Of a DNA stretch of 64,000 bases, positions 31,641-45,224 are shown piece after piece (the stretch's first letter is position 1; each line of letters begins with the position of its first letter). The translations under genes were made by a program, and so were the position numbers. The notes under the pieces are model-generated. The model saw only the letters and a list, made by a program, of their open reading frames with translations, was not told where the DNA came from and did not search any database. Source of the DNA: Morchella semilibera (lineage: Eukaryota; Ascomycota; Pezizomycetes; Pezizales; Morchellaceae); assembly GCA_009192285.1 (NCBI GenBank), contig WBVU01000003.1, forward strand, positions 124,001-188,000. Reading direction: 5' to 3'.

Positions 31641-31992
31641 AACCATTTTGTCAATCTATTCCTCCTCGACCCGTTCCATTTCCCCCATCCATACTGCAGC
31701 TCTCTCGATGACTTGAAAAGAAGTGCGTAAGGCCGCTTGATACTTCAAAAACTCAACAATAAAAAAGGTAAAAAGGAAAAAATAAAAGAGTTTTTTTGAG
31801 AGAAAAAAAAGGAAAAACAGATTAAGGAGTGTAAATGGAAAAAGAAAAAAAAATATAGGCCTCAATCCACTTCACTCATAGTAAACAGGCCGAACCAAGG
31901 AAAGTAAGTCAAACAGGCAGACGAAAATGAATCTGCCTCCGCAACATTGTTTTGTGTGAACGACGACGACTTTCATTGTCTATACCAATTGC

Positions 31993-32027
31993 ATGCGCCA
32001 GTGTGCCTATGCGCCAGTGTGCCTATG
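31993..32027. repeat. Tandem duplication GCGCCAGTGTGCCTAT
   Basis: A 16-17 nt unit (ATGCGCCAGTGTGCCT) repeated twice head to tail. Confidence 0.8.
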
Positions 32028-32201
32028 CAGGTGAGGTTTATATAGAACCTTCGACACCCTATCATCTGTTCAATCCCATCTAAATACCGCGAAGGAGCAA
32101 ATTCGCGGATTCCACATGCGGGGGGGGGGGGGTACAATAGCCTTCCAACCGGCCACGGGAGACGATAGAAGGGGCTTTATAGAGGACTGCCCGTCACCAT
32201 A

Positions 32202-34634
32202 TTAGGGTCCTGGGAAACGGCGACGGAAAATAGGCATTAAAAGGCTAAAAGATGGGCTATTATGAGGGGCTTGCCTACGAGTAGGGCTGGGTATGGGCCT
32301 AGGCTGACCGGTGCTGGGGTCCCGTGTTCTAAGTTCTTGGCCAACATCCTGTTGGGGCCGAGTATATGGCCAGGCGGGCTGGATATATTGCGTGTGTGGC
32401 GTATTTGCCGAGGCGTTGGTAGTTGTTTGGTCGTTAGAATGGGCGGAATTAGCGCTTTCTAAATTTTTCCTATTACCTAGGGCCGGGGGGGCTTTAGGAT
32501 TAAAACTCATGTTTACCTCACTTAACGTCAATAAATCTTTCCCTGGGTCTGTTGGAGGGGTACCAACACTCACTTGACCATCCCCAACTGTAGGGCTAAG
32601 TGCAGTGCTGCAATGGTGATCGTACCTACTGCGATGCAATTCCCGGATTGTGTCAGGAAGCTGATACAGGCAGTCCTGGGATCCGCTCTGCGTTTGGCCG
32701 GCCTTATTTTGCACCCATTGATTCCTTTGGTGCTCATCTGGTGTGGTGGGAGTAGATGGAGCTTGGCTACTGGAAGCATGACTGATGGCAGCCGCTGGGC
32801 CGGTCGCGGCGCTGGGTTTTGTTTTTTTACGAGTTGTGGCTCGCCTCTTGTTCAACGGGCGAGAGGCATGTTGACATGGGGTCTGAGAACGATTCCGTGG
32901 GGTGTTGGACTCCCTCGGTAGCTGTAATGGGGATGACCCATTTGCCTCCGGCTGGGCATCGGGTAAGTCCTCTTGAGATTCATTAGGGGCTAAGGCCTGA
33001 GGATTTGAAGAAGGAGGGGAACTATCCATCGGGTCCGCCGTAGGTTGGGGGTGGGCGTTAGGGATGGATTCCGGGCGTAGTGGAGTTCCTGCTAGGTTAG
33101 ACGAACAGTTCTCAGTCGAGGTGTCGTTTCCTCCAGTCTCAGAGGCAGCCTCAAAGGATTGGTTTTTGTTATGCGCAGTGCTTTTATCTATACCCACCCC
33201 TTCTGAAAGGTTGGAGGTGCTACGAGCTTCGGGGATCCCGCGCCATAAGGTCTTCCAGGAAATATCCCCAACATCCCAGTCCGAATAAGGGTCGCTCCCT
33301 AGTATTATATAAGTATTGAGTTTATATATTTAGGCATAGCGTAGGGGGATATACCAGACTTAAATTCGTTTAAGATGTCGTGCTTCTGAACAGTTTTAAT
33401 GAATTGAGGCGATCTAAAAAACAATTCTCTAATCGCGTCCCCCGTCTTCCGAGCCGCCGGGTCTTGTTGCATGAAGTTCCTGAAGGCATCAGCTATATCA
33501 ACAGGAGCCTTGCGAAATTCAATATCTTCTCAAACATGTCAGAATTTAAACTTCAAATAACACAACTCTCTCCCGGCAGACTTACCCGACATCACCCTCG
33601 GATAGGCGGATAAGTCACCTAGCCATCTTTTAGCGACGTCCTTGAAGCAATGACATCTATTTTTGTCATTCGGCTCCTCGGCTTGAGCCTTATTCTGTTG
33701 CAACTGCCCCTCATGCTCACAACGATTTTGGTGGTCTTGATGGGCTTTCTCAGTATTGATAATTTCCGACTTGCACTTGGGGCATAGTGGAGGGTGTCTC
33801 CTGTTGTTGTGCTGGTTATGGTCGCTATGATTGTCTTGTTAGTATTTACACTTCTTTAACGATATGGATAGGTAAATACCTGATCTTTGTGAAAGTCCTT
33901 GTTCTGCACGTAACATGCGACCCGCCCTCCTGAAACCTGCTTGCGTTTGGCTCGGCTATAAAAAATACGCAAGGTGATGCGAGATCTGGCTCTTGAGGGT
34001 CTGACACATGTGGTTTCTTACTTCTCCCCGGTCCCTGATCATCGTGATGCTTCCTTTTGTTAGATCGGTTCCTCCCGCCGCCGCCGGTGGCAGAGCCTCC
34101 ATTAGGCGTCGAATTAGAACTCTCTCCATTCGACGAGATACCGGCTGCTCCGTTCCCCCTCGCGCCGCCGTTCCCACCCGTGGATTTGATATATGCCGAA
34201 CTAAATAAAAGATGGCTTGCGAGACTTTCGGCTGACCCCTTCTTATGAGGCGCGCGGGGGGGACAAATATCGCCGCGCGAGCAAGATGTTTCGCTTTCGG
34301 AATCCGAGATGGTATCGACTCCGCTGTCCTCGGGGTCTTTGGGCTCCTGCTTGACGGTGCGGGGAGTCGGTACGCACACATCACCTTTCTTGATCGGGTC
34401 CTTTATGGGCCCAAGTAAAGTACTGAACAAAGATCAGCGAGACCGCTAGATTGCAGGCGGGGCTTATGTGGCGGGATGTTTGTGGCCGGTGAAATAGGAG
34501 AAGGAGTATACTTACTCTACTTGCTTAAAAATAGCATATAAAACTTCACGGTGGTCCTCCGGCCGGCCGATATTACCATCAAACGGTCCATCACCTGAAT
34601 AAAGCCAGACCCGAAGAAGTCCACGATGTGTCAT
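32202..34634 (-). CDS. C2H2-like zinc-finger protein, paralogue B (722 aa, five exons)
   Basis: Exons 34634-34516, 34422-33880, 33824-33586, 33525-33355, 33298-32202; all phases close. Exon 1 encodes a short folded-looking N-terminus (RVWLYSGDGPFDG...REVLYAIFKQV). Exon 2 is Ser/Gly/acidic with a basic patch (RNRSNKRKHH), then the start of the conserved core (CVFFIAEPNASRF, Cys). Exon 3 continues HNQHNNRRHPPLCPKCKSE with a later H-x(4)-C. The splice sits at the same place in the core as in paralogue A. Exon 4 is alpha-helical and Phe/Arg-rich. Exon 5 starts SDPYSDW...SWKTLWRGIP and then becomes a 330-residue Pro/Ser/Gln/Asn-rich tail. Same architecture as A (acidic start, finger core across an intron, long disordered tail) but more diverged. 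Function unknown; probably nuclear. Confidence 0.82.
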
Positions 34635-35475
34635 TTTGTTCTGGTGAAATGCAGGCGACGTATGAAAGTCCTGAATTAAAGCCTCTCTCCTAGCTGATCG
34701 TGTATTCCCGGTATGCTGCTGCGATCATGAAGTAGTTGAAGTGAGCCGGAGTGCCGCTCCTAGGACGGGGGAAAGGTAGGGCGAGACACTTGGTTTACGA
34801 AAATTGAAGATATGCAAATCTTAGGCTAGGGAAGAGGGGAAGTATAGAAAGTAAACGGGGAAGAGAGGCCTAATCCATAACCCGGGCCAATAGGTACATG
34901 CAGAGCCAGCTATGTAGGCATTAATAACAAAGACGGGCGGCGATATATAGCTAGTGGGCGCGGGGGACCGATGAGCTCTCATCCTCCCATAGTAAATAAA
35001 AGGTGCAGCTGCGCATGCGGGTACTAGAGAGTATGGTATGGTACATGCCAGAGCTCTCAATGTTTTGTATACTCGAAGAACCAATCGATTGATGAGATAT
35101 GTCAAGCGGCTATAAAACTCACGGGCCTCGAGAGTACATGTATTTGTTATTTTACGTAACCTGTGCGATAGCACTTGATCACTACATAATTATAATCTAG
35201 TGAAAGCTTGATTTTTTTTTCGGTCCAGGGCGGGCCTAGGGTATGACTTCTCGCCTGCAATGAGGGACAAAAAACTTGACAATAACGAACTGGACCGAAC
35301 CGGGATGATGTACCTACTTTACTCTCACAAGGGACTCCTGGCAGGGTCTGATTTGTGGCAGCAGCGAACAAAACGCGCTAGCAGGGGTCAAATTGGTTAC
35401 TACCAGAAAAACGATGTTCAGGTTCTTCTTACCTGACCCGAGTACATACTCGGTAGTTAGGCATGCATGTACGTA

Positions 35476-35557
35476 CAAGGCCCTGGCATTAAGTGAGTGA
35501 ACAAAATTGGGCGTTGACAGGTGAGAATCCGTTCACTCACTAAATCCCAGACCCTTG
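35476..35557. mobile_element. 82-bp MITE, copy 2
   Basis: Same length, ends and TA flanks as the copy at 23740-23821, with about four transitions between them. Confidence 0.8.
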
Positions 35558-35660
35558 TACTTAAGGTAGGTCTTGAGCTCTGCTCTATGTGAATAGTCCC
35601 CTGTTGATAGCTCCAGGGAACCGAGTCCCATGGCCCATATCGTATCTCAACTCTCAACTG

Positions 35661-35695
35661 GCCTGACCATCAGGCTCGGTCGGTTTCGATCAGGC
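35661..35695. repeat. Short direct repeat ATCAGGCTCGGTCG
   Basis: Two identical 14-nt units separated by 8 nt. Confidence 0.85.
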
Positions 35696-38600
35696 TCGGT
35701 CGATAATAGTGCTGGAACTCGCTAGCAGCTACACTGAAACGAGAGAGAGCAGTTTCTCCTATTACCCCCAGTCACAGCTCTTTTCTCACGACGTTACCCA
35801 GGGATGATTGGCTACAAATTTGAGAGTTCAAGCACCGTTCGTTGCATGCAACCACTGATCCTGGAGTGTTTCCTATATACGTACTCCACCCACACTTATA
35901 TTCGGATCGATATCCCCTGGGTGGGGCAGCCTTTTCCAGGATCCTCCCGCAAACCGAACTCGACGGCGGGGGAGCAACTGCTTCATTGGCCATGGAGGAA
36001 TGGTTACAACACGCGCAACGTTGAAGGTTAATCGACCAAGCGACATACATATCCCATATCCCGAGTACCAGCAGTGAACAGGAAGGAAGGGTGTAGAGAA
36101 CCATAACAATTATCTACCAGGAAGAAAATGTTCCAGGTAGCTTACAGTTGGATATTCGATATCTCCCAGGCGACATTATTGTACGATCCAGTATTCGAGT
36201 TATAGGATCAAGTTCATCCCTTCTCTCTGGCAGTAGGTACTGCTTCCATTGCAATTGCTTACTTTCATCAGCCTGTGGGTAGTATAGGCCTCACGACAGG
36301 TAACTAGTCCAATCGCAATAGCACCTCGACCTTTTGCGAGTACGTACCTCAGTATCCAGCTCGAGTGGCGACACCAGCTTCTCACAGCGTTGGCCACGAT
36401 CATATTTTTAGACACCAATCGCCTAGAGTACCAAGAGGTAGTTGTGAGACATATTTGAGCCCTCATTGTTCAGTTAAGTGTGGATGGAGGTGGGCGATGC
36501 AACCACCGAGTTGGAGGCCGAACTAGGAAGTGTTGTTACCTCGCATAGTCCATTTAGTGTAAGTACATGTACCCATATTCCACTTGATTTGAATGATTTA
36601 GAGCTCTTATTGCTGCTGTGGTGTATCTCCAAATTGGAAGGACATTCTAGATGGCCGTTACGTTAAAGTACATTTAGTTTAGAAAAAAGATTTGCCAAGG
36701 CCGTATTTGATCAAAACTTAGCCTAGAGGGCCGTGAACGAATAAAAGAACCTTGGCTGTTTCTCTCGCCCATACATGTTAGAATCCCTGTCCGTAAACGC
36801 TGTCAATCCTGTAATTGTATGATGAGACGAGACCAGAAACTACTAGATAAAGGGTACATGTATGTACTTGGGGTACAATGAAGGGTTGTACTTTGAAAGT
36901 ACAAGCCATGATTGAACGCTAGCTACGTTCCCTCCGGCGCTTATATCGGCTACCGTGTGTAACCCAACAGTTAGTTACATGTGTTCATCTTCATCCCGTT
37001 AACAACTGTACCTACATGTACCTTCAAGAGCAATACCTAACGGAGACGTTTGAGCGGCGTCCAGGCCGATGATATGGAGTCATTTTGTTGGCAGATCTCT
37101 TTGCTTCCTCCTCTTTATTCAGAACCATCCTACACCACATCCTCCTACGGTCACTCGCAAGCTGCTTGCAGGGGATGCGTGTAAACCTATAATTTTCTAT
37201 GCCTATCAAGTCAAGGACGTATACCTGCCAACAGGTCTGGTCCGCTTAACACACGAATTTGATTCCAAATTTTCTGGCACTATCACTGTCAAAAAAAAAA
37301 AACACTCTAGGCACCTCTGGTAACTTCGGACGATTTCATAAATCGGACGTGACAACTCAACACCTTCGGCCACGGCCTCTACACTCTAGGCTCCAATGTA
37401 CCATTCTCTTTAGCTATGCCAGTCTCGTATTCCCCGTGGCAAACACTGATTGCAAGTATATCTGCTCGACCCCGAGGCTCTTCAACAAGGCCCCCAATAT
37501 TAAACTACCTTGGCAAGCTAACCCCATTGATGCCAGAGCGTGGCTGAATACATGTGGTACATACATCTCAACGTCGCTTATACATCAACACTGAGTATGA
37601 AATCTAAGAATCGATATATCCATGTGATCGCAGTTCTCCACATGTACGTTTCATGACCTGTTTGTCCCTATGCCTTTTTTTATCGTGGACCTGCCGACAT
37701 ACATACGTTTATATCGCAGTTTTCGACTACACCGTCACCTACTGATTTTTATACCGATCGCTCCTATAAACAGTCCCCTCTCTACATCTCAACTCAGGGC
37801 AAAGTTCCCCTACATATTCATTACAAAACTAATGGCCCTTATCAATACTGACCTGCCTTTTAATGACTCTCTTAGGTCACCCCTCAAATAGGAACGCCGT
37901 ACCACGCTCCTTTCAGAGCTTCAACAACTGATCTGAATCCTGCAGCGATAGATACAGACGTTTCAAACACCCCGCCATCGTTATCTACACGGCTCGGCAG
38001 CTTGGGGCGCTAACGAATATTACCCCTCTAGAGAAATGTAATTCGCAACCTCAACCCACGGTTTTTTCACTTCACTATCGTACCCTCACACCCACCCGCT
38101 CTGCTAGCACTGCCCTCTAGATTACTCATATCGTTACAAATACTCTAATGGACTTCAAGCGACAATAACCCCCACGAGTTATACTCAATTCTACTTCATC
38201 TGGACAGCCCTGGTGTCGTGAATGGCTCACTTTCCGCGTCCATATCCTGGTTATAATACATTAACAAGACCTGCCAGGTGTATTACGAGGCTGCCGTATA
38301 TTTTACCTTAAAGCATGCGGGCGCGATTGCGAGATTGCAATCGATTTCTCAGGACCCCAAGAGAGGCTGCAAGAATTTACACAGCCGACTTGTTCCGTAT
38401 AGAGAGGATGGATATATGTATAACGCATAAGATCCCGGATAATGGATTGGCAAAGTTTCACTACTATAGAAAGAAATAAACTATGGCCTTCTCTTGGTCT
38501 ATGTGGGGATTTGAGGGTCGTTTATAAGCTACTAAACTACCATTACGATTTCAACACCGATTTCGGTAAGCTACTCTACATTTTATGAATGAACAGTAGT

Positions 38601-40390
38601 TACACCCGGGAAGCCGTGATATGCTGCCGAAGAGCCGCATTACCGCTCATGCACGTCACCTACCATGTGGATCATCCCCGAACCTCTCAATCCATGTGCT
38701 GAAGTGCGGGGAAGGACGTGCTCAGCCCCCTTGGACTAGAAAAGACGTAAAGTCTCCATGCCACGTGTAGACTGTCCACTACACCCACCCATCAACCCAT
38801 CCTTTCATGTCAGGGCCAACGGAATTTATGCTCTGATCTGCTGTGATTCACAGCGTTAACAATGTCACATTTCAAGCCTTCTTGCACACTAGGGCAAGGC
38901 CCAGTGCCGGGTTAACTGCTTCCCCAGAAAAGCATACATAAAACGCATGATTGGTCGATCTACAACGCACACATGCCTTTCTCTATGACTCTCCACCCCC
39001 ATCTGTCGCCTTAAGGTGCCGTGAGGCTACATGTGCCATGTGTTTACAGATCTTCCCCAGCTTCATGCTTCCTATAGATCTATTTTTTCCTTTCCCCTCT
39101 TTTTTCTTGTCATATTGTCTATTCGCACAGTATTTCTTACTTCCCGGGATTTAAAGATGTACCGATCGAACCACTTTATTATTGGTAAGCAGAGGCCGCA
39201 CAAAACCGCTATCGTGATACTACTAATGAAAGATCACCAGCACAGAATATACAGAAATATCCAGCACTCATCCAATACTATTTAATCCCATCCCCCCATT
39301 TCCCGTCCAAGGTCTAGCCGTATTACATATCTCTTGGATTTTTCAAGTAAGCATCTTCCATATTTCGTCCTTTGGTGGTAGTCCCGCTAACTGCTTCGAC
39401 GTACGTTGGTCGATGGCCATAATAACACCAACATTGCCTAGTTTCGTCCAATATCTTTTATAGTTTGAGGGATAGGAGGGCAAAGGTTATATCGTGGTCC
39501 CCACCAGAGCACGCATTTAGCAAGGCACCAAGAGGATCCCTGGGAATATATTTGTAGTTGACTAAATTAATAGATATATAAATGTCGTCACCTCTTGGTT
39601 GAATAGATCATTACTAAACACACTGAACCTGGCTCTCTAGTAAACCGAATTGGGATATTTATATCGGTAATAAGAAATAGAGACTGTGGGTGTGTGACTG
39701 CAAAGAATAGTAGAAAGTAAGCCCTAAGCCCTCAATAGTATGGTAGACTAATTATTTGGTCGTCCCTGTCAGGGTCCAGTCACAAACCCCACGCACCCTG
39801 CCCTGTGACTTGAATGTTCGAGTGGGGGGTGTTCGAGCCGTCTATCTAAAGCCATCGCGTAGATCATCACATGCGGTATGGCGTCGGTTACCTTTGTAGC
39901 CAATTCAAGGGTCAACCCTAAGCCTTGAATTGAGTAGACCGTTTGTCAACTAGACGAAACGGAGTTTTCAAGGATCAAGGCCTAACGGACCCAAACCATG
40001 AATACTGGCCACACCGACCCTAACCCTGGAATACGAGGTATTCTGGCCATATTTTGGGCTGGCCATTGGGCTGAGAACGTACCGGTTTTTGAGAGGCTGT
40101 CCCAAAAGCGAGTTTAGAAACAAATAGAGACAGATTAGCAGTAGAGAATCGTTGGGGTGTGGTGTTGGAGATTTATCATGGCCGCATAGTTCTCTCGAAC
40201 TGTCTGACGTACTACATGTAGTACTCGTTACTGTACTACTACTCAAACCCCATTGTCACCTAAGCACGTCAAATATGATATTATCCGTTCATAATAACTA
40301 TCAAACAATCACTGCACTCTTACAAGCAGCATGGCGCCCCATTATCGCGTGATACCAAACCAATACTCACCCAAGCAGTGGCCCGTATAA

Positions 40391-43164
40391 TTAATATCTT
40401 TCTATAACCCACTGTCTCCTCTCACCGGCCGGGATCTTCTCCATGAGCGCCCTCTCGTTCTTCTTCATAATCAAGTACTTCTCCACCGCTTCGACGCCCA
40501 TCCATTCCTTCAGCTTCTTGTGCTCCTTCAAGGCATCGAGAGCCTCGCCAAGGTCCTTCGGCAGCTTTTTGACGATGCCTAGCCCATTTCGCTCGCGCGA
40601 CGTCAATTTTGAGGGTTCGTCTGTAAACTATTAGTTTCATCTCGCCTGATAAATCAATATTAGTCGGGGAGTGTGCTACCTTTTGCGCCTGTGCCAGGAA
40701 GTTTTGTCTTTGCCTTGAGGCCTAGGGATCCGGCGCCAATTACGGCGGCAATAGCGAGGTAGAGGTTAGCAATGCCGTCGACGCATTTGATTTCCCAATG
40801 AGCCTCCTCTGTTGAAACCCTTCGGAGGGGAACCTCCTTGTTTTGATCGCCCCAAGCGACCCAGGTTCCGCCGGCCCAGCAGGAGTCCACGATTCTTTCG
40901 TAACTGGTGTTATTGGACAATGTAAACGCAGCGACGGCTCTCAAGCTATCTAAAACTCCACCGAAGAAGTAGTCCTCGTTTTCGCGAGTAGGGGGAGAGA
41001 TGGAAATATGCGTATGGCAGGACGTTCCTGCATGCGTGGAGAAGGGTTTTGGATGTAAAGTAGCGCGAACTTTGTGTTTCGCGCAGATATTCACAATCGT
41101 CTCTCGGGTGTGATATAGTGTATCGATGCTCGCGAGTGGAGGGAGAGGACCGGTAACAATTTCATACTGACCATCTGCACTCTCCGGGTGGAATAACAGT
41201 ACCTCCACACCGCTACTCTCCAAGGCCTCAACACACTCCATGAGTATTTCCATACTCTCATTCACAAACGCACGCCCCGTACTCCAGGCATGTACATTGG
41301 ATATGGGCTCAAAATCTTTTGAACCTCCCGGGTCACGGTGCAAAAAGACCACCTCAGTCTCAAATCCAACCAAAAATTCTACACCGTGGTCTTCCTTTGC
41401 CTTTTTCGTAGCTTTTGCAAGGATGGTCCGTGGGCAGATATCCAACTCCACGCCATCAACCTTTTCAGCACTCTTGTTACGGAGGAAGCACATCATGCTT
41501 GCATGGCCTGGGGCATAATCCTCGCACGAGCGCAGGCTAGACCAGTCCGGAATAATCAAGAGCTGCTCGCAGTGTTTGTAGTCATCAGTGGTACTATCGT
41601 CCTGTAGGAGTGATAAAGATATTGAGGTCATCTCCAAAAATGAGTTTTTCTCCACCATTTTCTTCATCTGCTTGACGGGAACTACACGAAGACGCATAGT
41701 AGATGTATAATCAATCCATTCCAGCCGGAAAAACCTAATCTTGGGGTTTCGCGAAAGAAACTTGTTCAACAAGTGAACTTCGGGGTGGCCGTACGCCACT
41801 GACCCGGTCGCTAATGGAGGGTACGAACCATTGGGGTATTCTGCTATTAGGTTGAGTTTATAGAGTTCGTTTGAATTGTCAAAAAATATCTTCTTTGTGA
41901 TGTCGGCGGCCTGCTCTAGAGTAATTTGGCCTTTTATTACACGCTTTGTCAACACCTGCACATTATGTCAGAAGCAGCAACGGAACCAATGATACAAAGG
42001 GGGCTCGCCTCGCTTAAGACCTCCCGCACTTGTGCATTCGCTAGAGCATAGGTCTCTGGGAACCAGTGCCCATCAGTGCTCCATAATAACTTATTGACGG
42101 GTGTCAGCTCGAAGAGCTGCTTTATTATAGTCTTCTGACCATCCTGTGAGATATGAGGGAAGACCTCTCCAAAATCGAGGTACACGTTTTTGTAAACGGA
42201 TGCAAGATAACCAGCCTCTTGGGTATAGGGGTACGCAGAGTGAAGGAGCACCATTGGCACCTCTGGATATGCTTTTATGAATGATTGTAGATGACTAATT
42301 CAGATCAGTGCATGCAAGCAAAACGTGTCTCGGGAATAATTACGCAGGGTTGGATTTAATAAGATTAATATCGTTATCGCCAAGGCCAGTGTGAAACTGC
42401 AATGGTTTCTTCTCCGGGTGCTGACTGATCGACCTCGAGATCTCACGGACTAAAAAGTCATTGAAGATCTTCTCCCTGATCTTAAATCCATTACCGCACC
42501 GAGCCTTCCGCAGAACAGCAGCGAACGAGTCCATCAATGGCCCAGCCAGTGCCTCCTCGGGGGAGATGTCGAGGCCACTACGATAGCATACGACAGACTT
42601 GAAAGCAGCCACCTTTGGGTCATTCAAAGCTGCCCTCATAACCGCAGCGAACTCTGTAGCCCATTTATTGAAGATCTCCGGGCCAATGCTTGATAAATCC
42701 TTAGTGTCCTCTGGGAGCTCAGAGCAATGTTTTTGTAAGATAGTTTCGGCAACCTTCTCGATCCGCACGATGCGTCTTGTACCACTGGTCGTGAACTGAT
42801 CATGCCACGACAAGTGCTCCACGCTATCTTCGTCCAAGCCATCGTCCATGAGTATGCACTGAGTCCCAGCAAAGCACTTCTTGGCCCACTCCAACTCATC
42901 AAGTGTAGCTCGCTTCGCCTTCACAGCCTGCCATTCCGGCTCGCATCCAAGCCAATTAGCCAACTGTTTCACAGCACGTTGGTGAGATAGAGTATGCTGG
43001 ACATCGTCGAGGGCAGAACCAGATGCCTCGGTGGTGATGGCTTCAAGCGGAGCAGTGGTGGAATGTGAGCTACGGAGGAGGTTATGGGCGTGGTTATCGA
43101 TGACTGGGTGGGATAGTATGAGGTTTTGGAGGTCCGAGATTGAACTAACGGCCGGAAGAGACAT
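40391..43164 (-). CDS. fluG: FluG-like amidohydrolase / type I glutamine synthetase fusion protein
   Basis: Four exons: 43164-42344, 42294-42021, 41955-40680, 40620-40391; introns 49, 65 and 59 nt; phases close, giving 866 aa, almost the length of Aspergillus FluG (about 865). The N-terminal half is an amidohydrolase-2 domain with the metal-binding start HPVIDNHAHN, QFHTGLGDNDI and LLHSAYPYTQEAGYLASVY. The C-terminal half is a class I glutamine-synthetase fold with VEFLVGFETEVVFL, ADGQYEIVTGP, HPKPF and HTHISI motifs, ending in a helical GIVKKLPKDLGEALD segment. In Aspergillus nidulans FluG is needed for an extracellular signal that starts conidiation. Whether it keeps that role here is unknown. 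Start at ATG 43164 (MSLPAVSS) chosen over an in-frame ATG 75 nt upstream because it precedes the conserved domain directly. Confidence 0.93.
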
Positions 43165-45224
43165 CTGGTATAGATAAGTGTCTGCTGAGAATGGGGAAAA
43201 GGGGGGTTCTGCGTATAATTTGTTAGGATGGTATTTCAAATGAAGTTGATGAATTAGGGTGATTACGTGGAGATAGAACGGCGCAAGCTGAGGATGCAGC
43301 TATCTAGCTAAAAGGCTGACTCTGAAGAAGATGGTGGGGAATGCGAACTCAGCCCTACTTTGTGGGGAAAGTGTGTAACAGGAGGGGTTTTTGCCAAGCC
43401 CCAGTGATTTTCAGAATCACATTGGTGGCACAAGAAGAAAATACATCATCCACCTTCATGTACTACCGTAATGAAGGGTAAGTGAGTAGAACGTGGTGTG
43501 GCTTGTTGTTAGGTTGTACTCGCTTACGCTTAATACCGAGTACTAGTACCGGTACATACCTACTAAGAGATCGAGTCTCCGTCCAGACAGACGTCCTCTA
43601 GCGCTTTTAACGTTGGAAGATGATCATCGCCATGCACCTCTGACTGAAAACCTGCTCCTGAAGGAATTAGTCGGGATATTTTCCTTTCCGCCTTAGTTTC
43701 TCCTCCGCGTACACGTGAGCCTAGGCTTGGCGTTGTCCAGTGATGTGCACAGATCGTTGCTGGCAAGAACGTCAATCTAACGACATAATTCCGTCAACCT
43801 ACTCTGCAACCAAAATCTCGTTTCCAAGGGGGATAAAAAGGACCCCAGACCTTCATCCACGGGAACGACGAAGCTCGGGGCTGGCAACCATTCAGAATCA
43901 AAACCCAATCACCATCATGCTTAATCACTCGGCCTTAATTGGGAAAACAAAAAAACCAACATTCCGGTTAGCTTACATTGGACAGGGTGGTTCTGTCACT
44001 GGTGAAACATGCGTGGTCTAAGATCTGCCTGGTACCTTGGTCTTCTTTCGCGCACCTGGTAATACCACGCAATGCTAACCAGTCATGCACCCGGTCGGTC
44101 TCACAAACTTTATTCTAACCACCGACCATATCTATCCGATCCTTGACTGGTTGAAAGTCAAACATATTGGTAGCACAAAAACTACTCCCTTGCTCGTCCC
44201 GTCGTCAAAAGATGCACGAGTCACAATAACTCGTCATACCCCCCTCCTACTTCTCAGGACGAATGAAAGACCCCTAAATCTAATTAGCAAGAAAGGATCC
44301 ATGGTTCCGCGGCCTGTGCACGCTATTGGAACATCTGAACAGAGATCCTCAAAAGCCAATAAGAGTAGATCTCTGTAACACCCACCCTCCAGAAGGATGT
44401 GCACTCAAACGCACACCCCACTCTTGATAGAAATAGAACTCGATTGGTTGATCTGTGCTTTGATCACCACTAGTCACGCCACTTCCGAATTCCTACTAAA
44501 TACGTTTCGGGAAATGATCGCGGTCTACTAATTAATTTCCTGCAAGGGTCTCCATGTCCCCTCTACTTGTGAGTGGAGGAAAAAGTTGTTTGGAAAGAAT
44601 CTACCTATCAGCTGAAGCCTATGATTCCAATATACGTGCCAAGCTATTACTAGTAAACATTTACTGAAAAGACTACTGGTCGATATCAACTGCATGATTA
44701 ATCCCGGAACTCCGCTTGTGCTTTTTTATTAGAGGCAGGGGTAGGCATTTTAGCCAATTTATTGGGCGACAGCTATATATCGTTCGCACTATGCTTATAT
44801 ACATGAGTGGTACAACCTGAGTGTAACCCTTTAAGCCTAGCCCTCCCACAAATTAGTACACGGGCCCAATAAAAGCAACCACCATGTGGAATATATATTA
44901 TGGATACTATGATGCTGCCAAGGCTCGAGTGATTGACTGTGGCGCGATCCGACCGAGACACCCACACAAGCCTGTAAATAACATTCCAGCAGCAATTACT
45001 ATTCTACGAGAGCGGAGGAATACCATGCGAAGAGCTGGTAACCGAGAAAAGGATCTAGGTTTCCATATATGGGTACTACATGCTCTCACTCGACTGTCCA
45101 GCTGTAACCTGGCCGCACTCGTTACACCTAGACTTCTTTGTCCCCTGGGTTCTTTTTCTCGTTTTCTTCTCGGGCGGGGGCCACCCCTTTCTCCCACCGG
45201 GCTTGAGTTACCATCACGGTGTTT

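Larger units (their letters stand above)
27115..32201. other. Gene-poor interval with repeats
   Basis: 5 kb without a supported gene. Contains a tRNA-like remnant (27425-27490), an isolated CCCTTTGCGCAAA end (28477-28490), a TA-flanked MITE (29192-29358), a 23-base T run (30151-30173), an AT-rich tandem repeat (31050-31140), a dispersed repeat (31298-31640) and a 17-bp tandem duplication near 32000. Confidence 0.6.
34635..40390. other. Gene-poor interval
   Basis: 5.8 kb without a supported gene. Contains the second 82-bp MITE copy (35476-35557), a small direct repeat (35661-35695), five TACATGTA palindromes (35137-40213) and a 12-base A run near 37291. A short perfect hairpin with CAATTCAAGG arms lies at about 39901-39934. 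Confidence 0.6.

Noticed and set aside
39720-39755. CCCTAAGCCCTC, telomere-like
   Set aside because: Not a tandem TTAGGG array.
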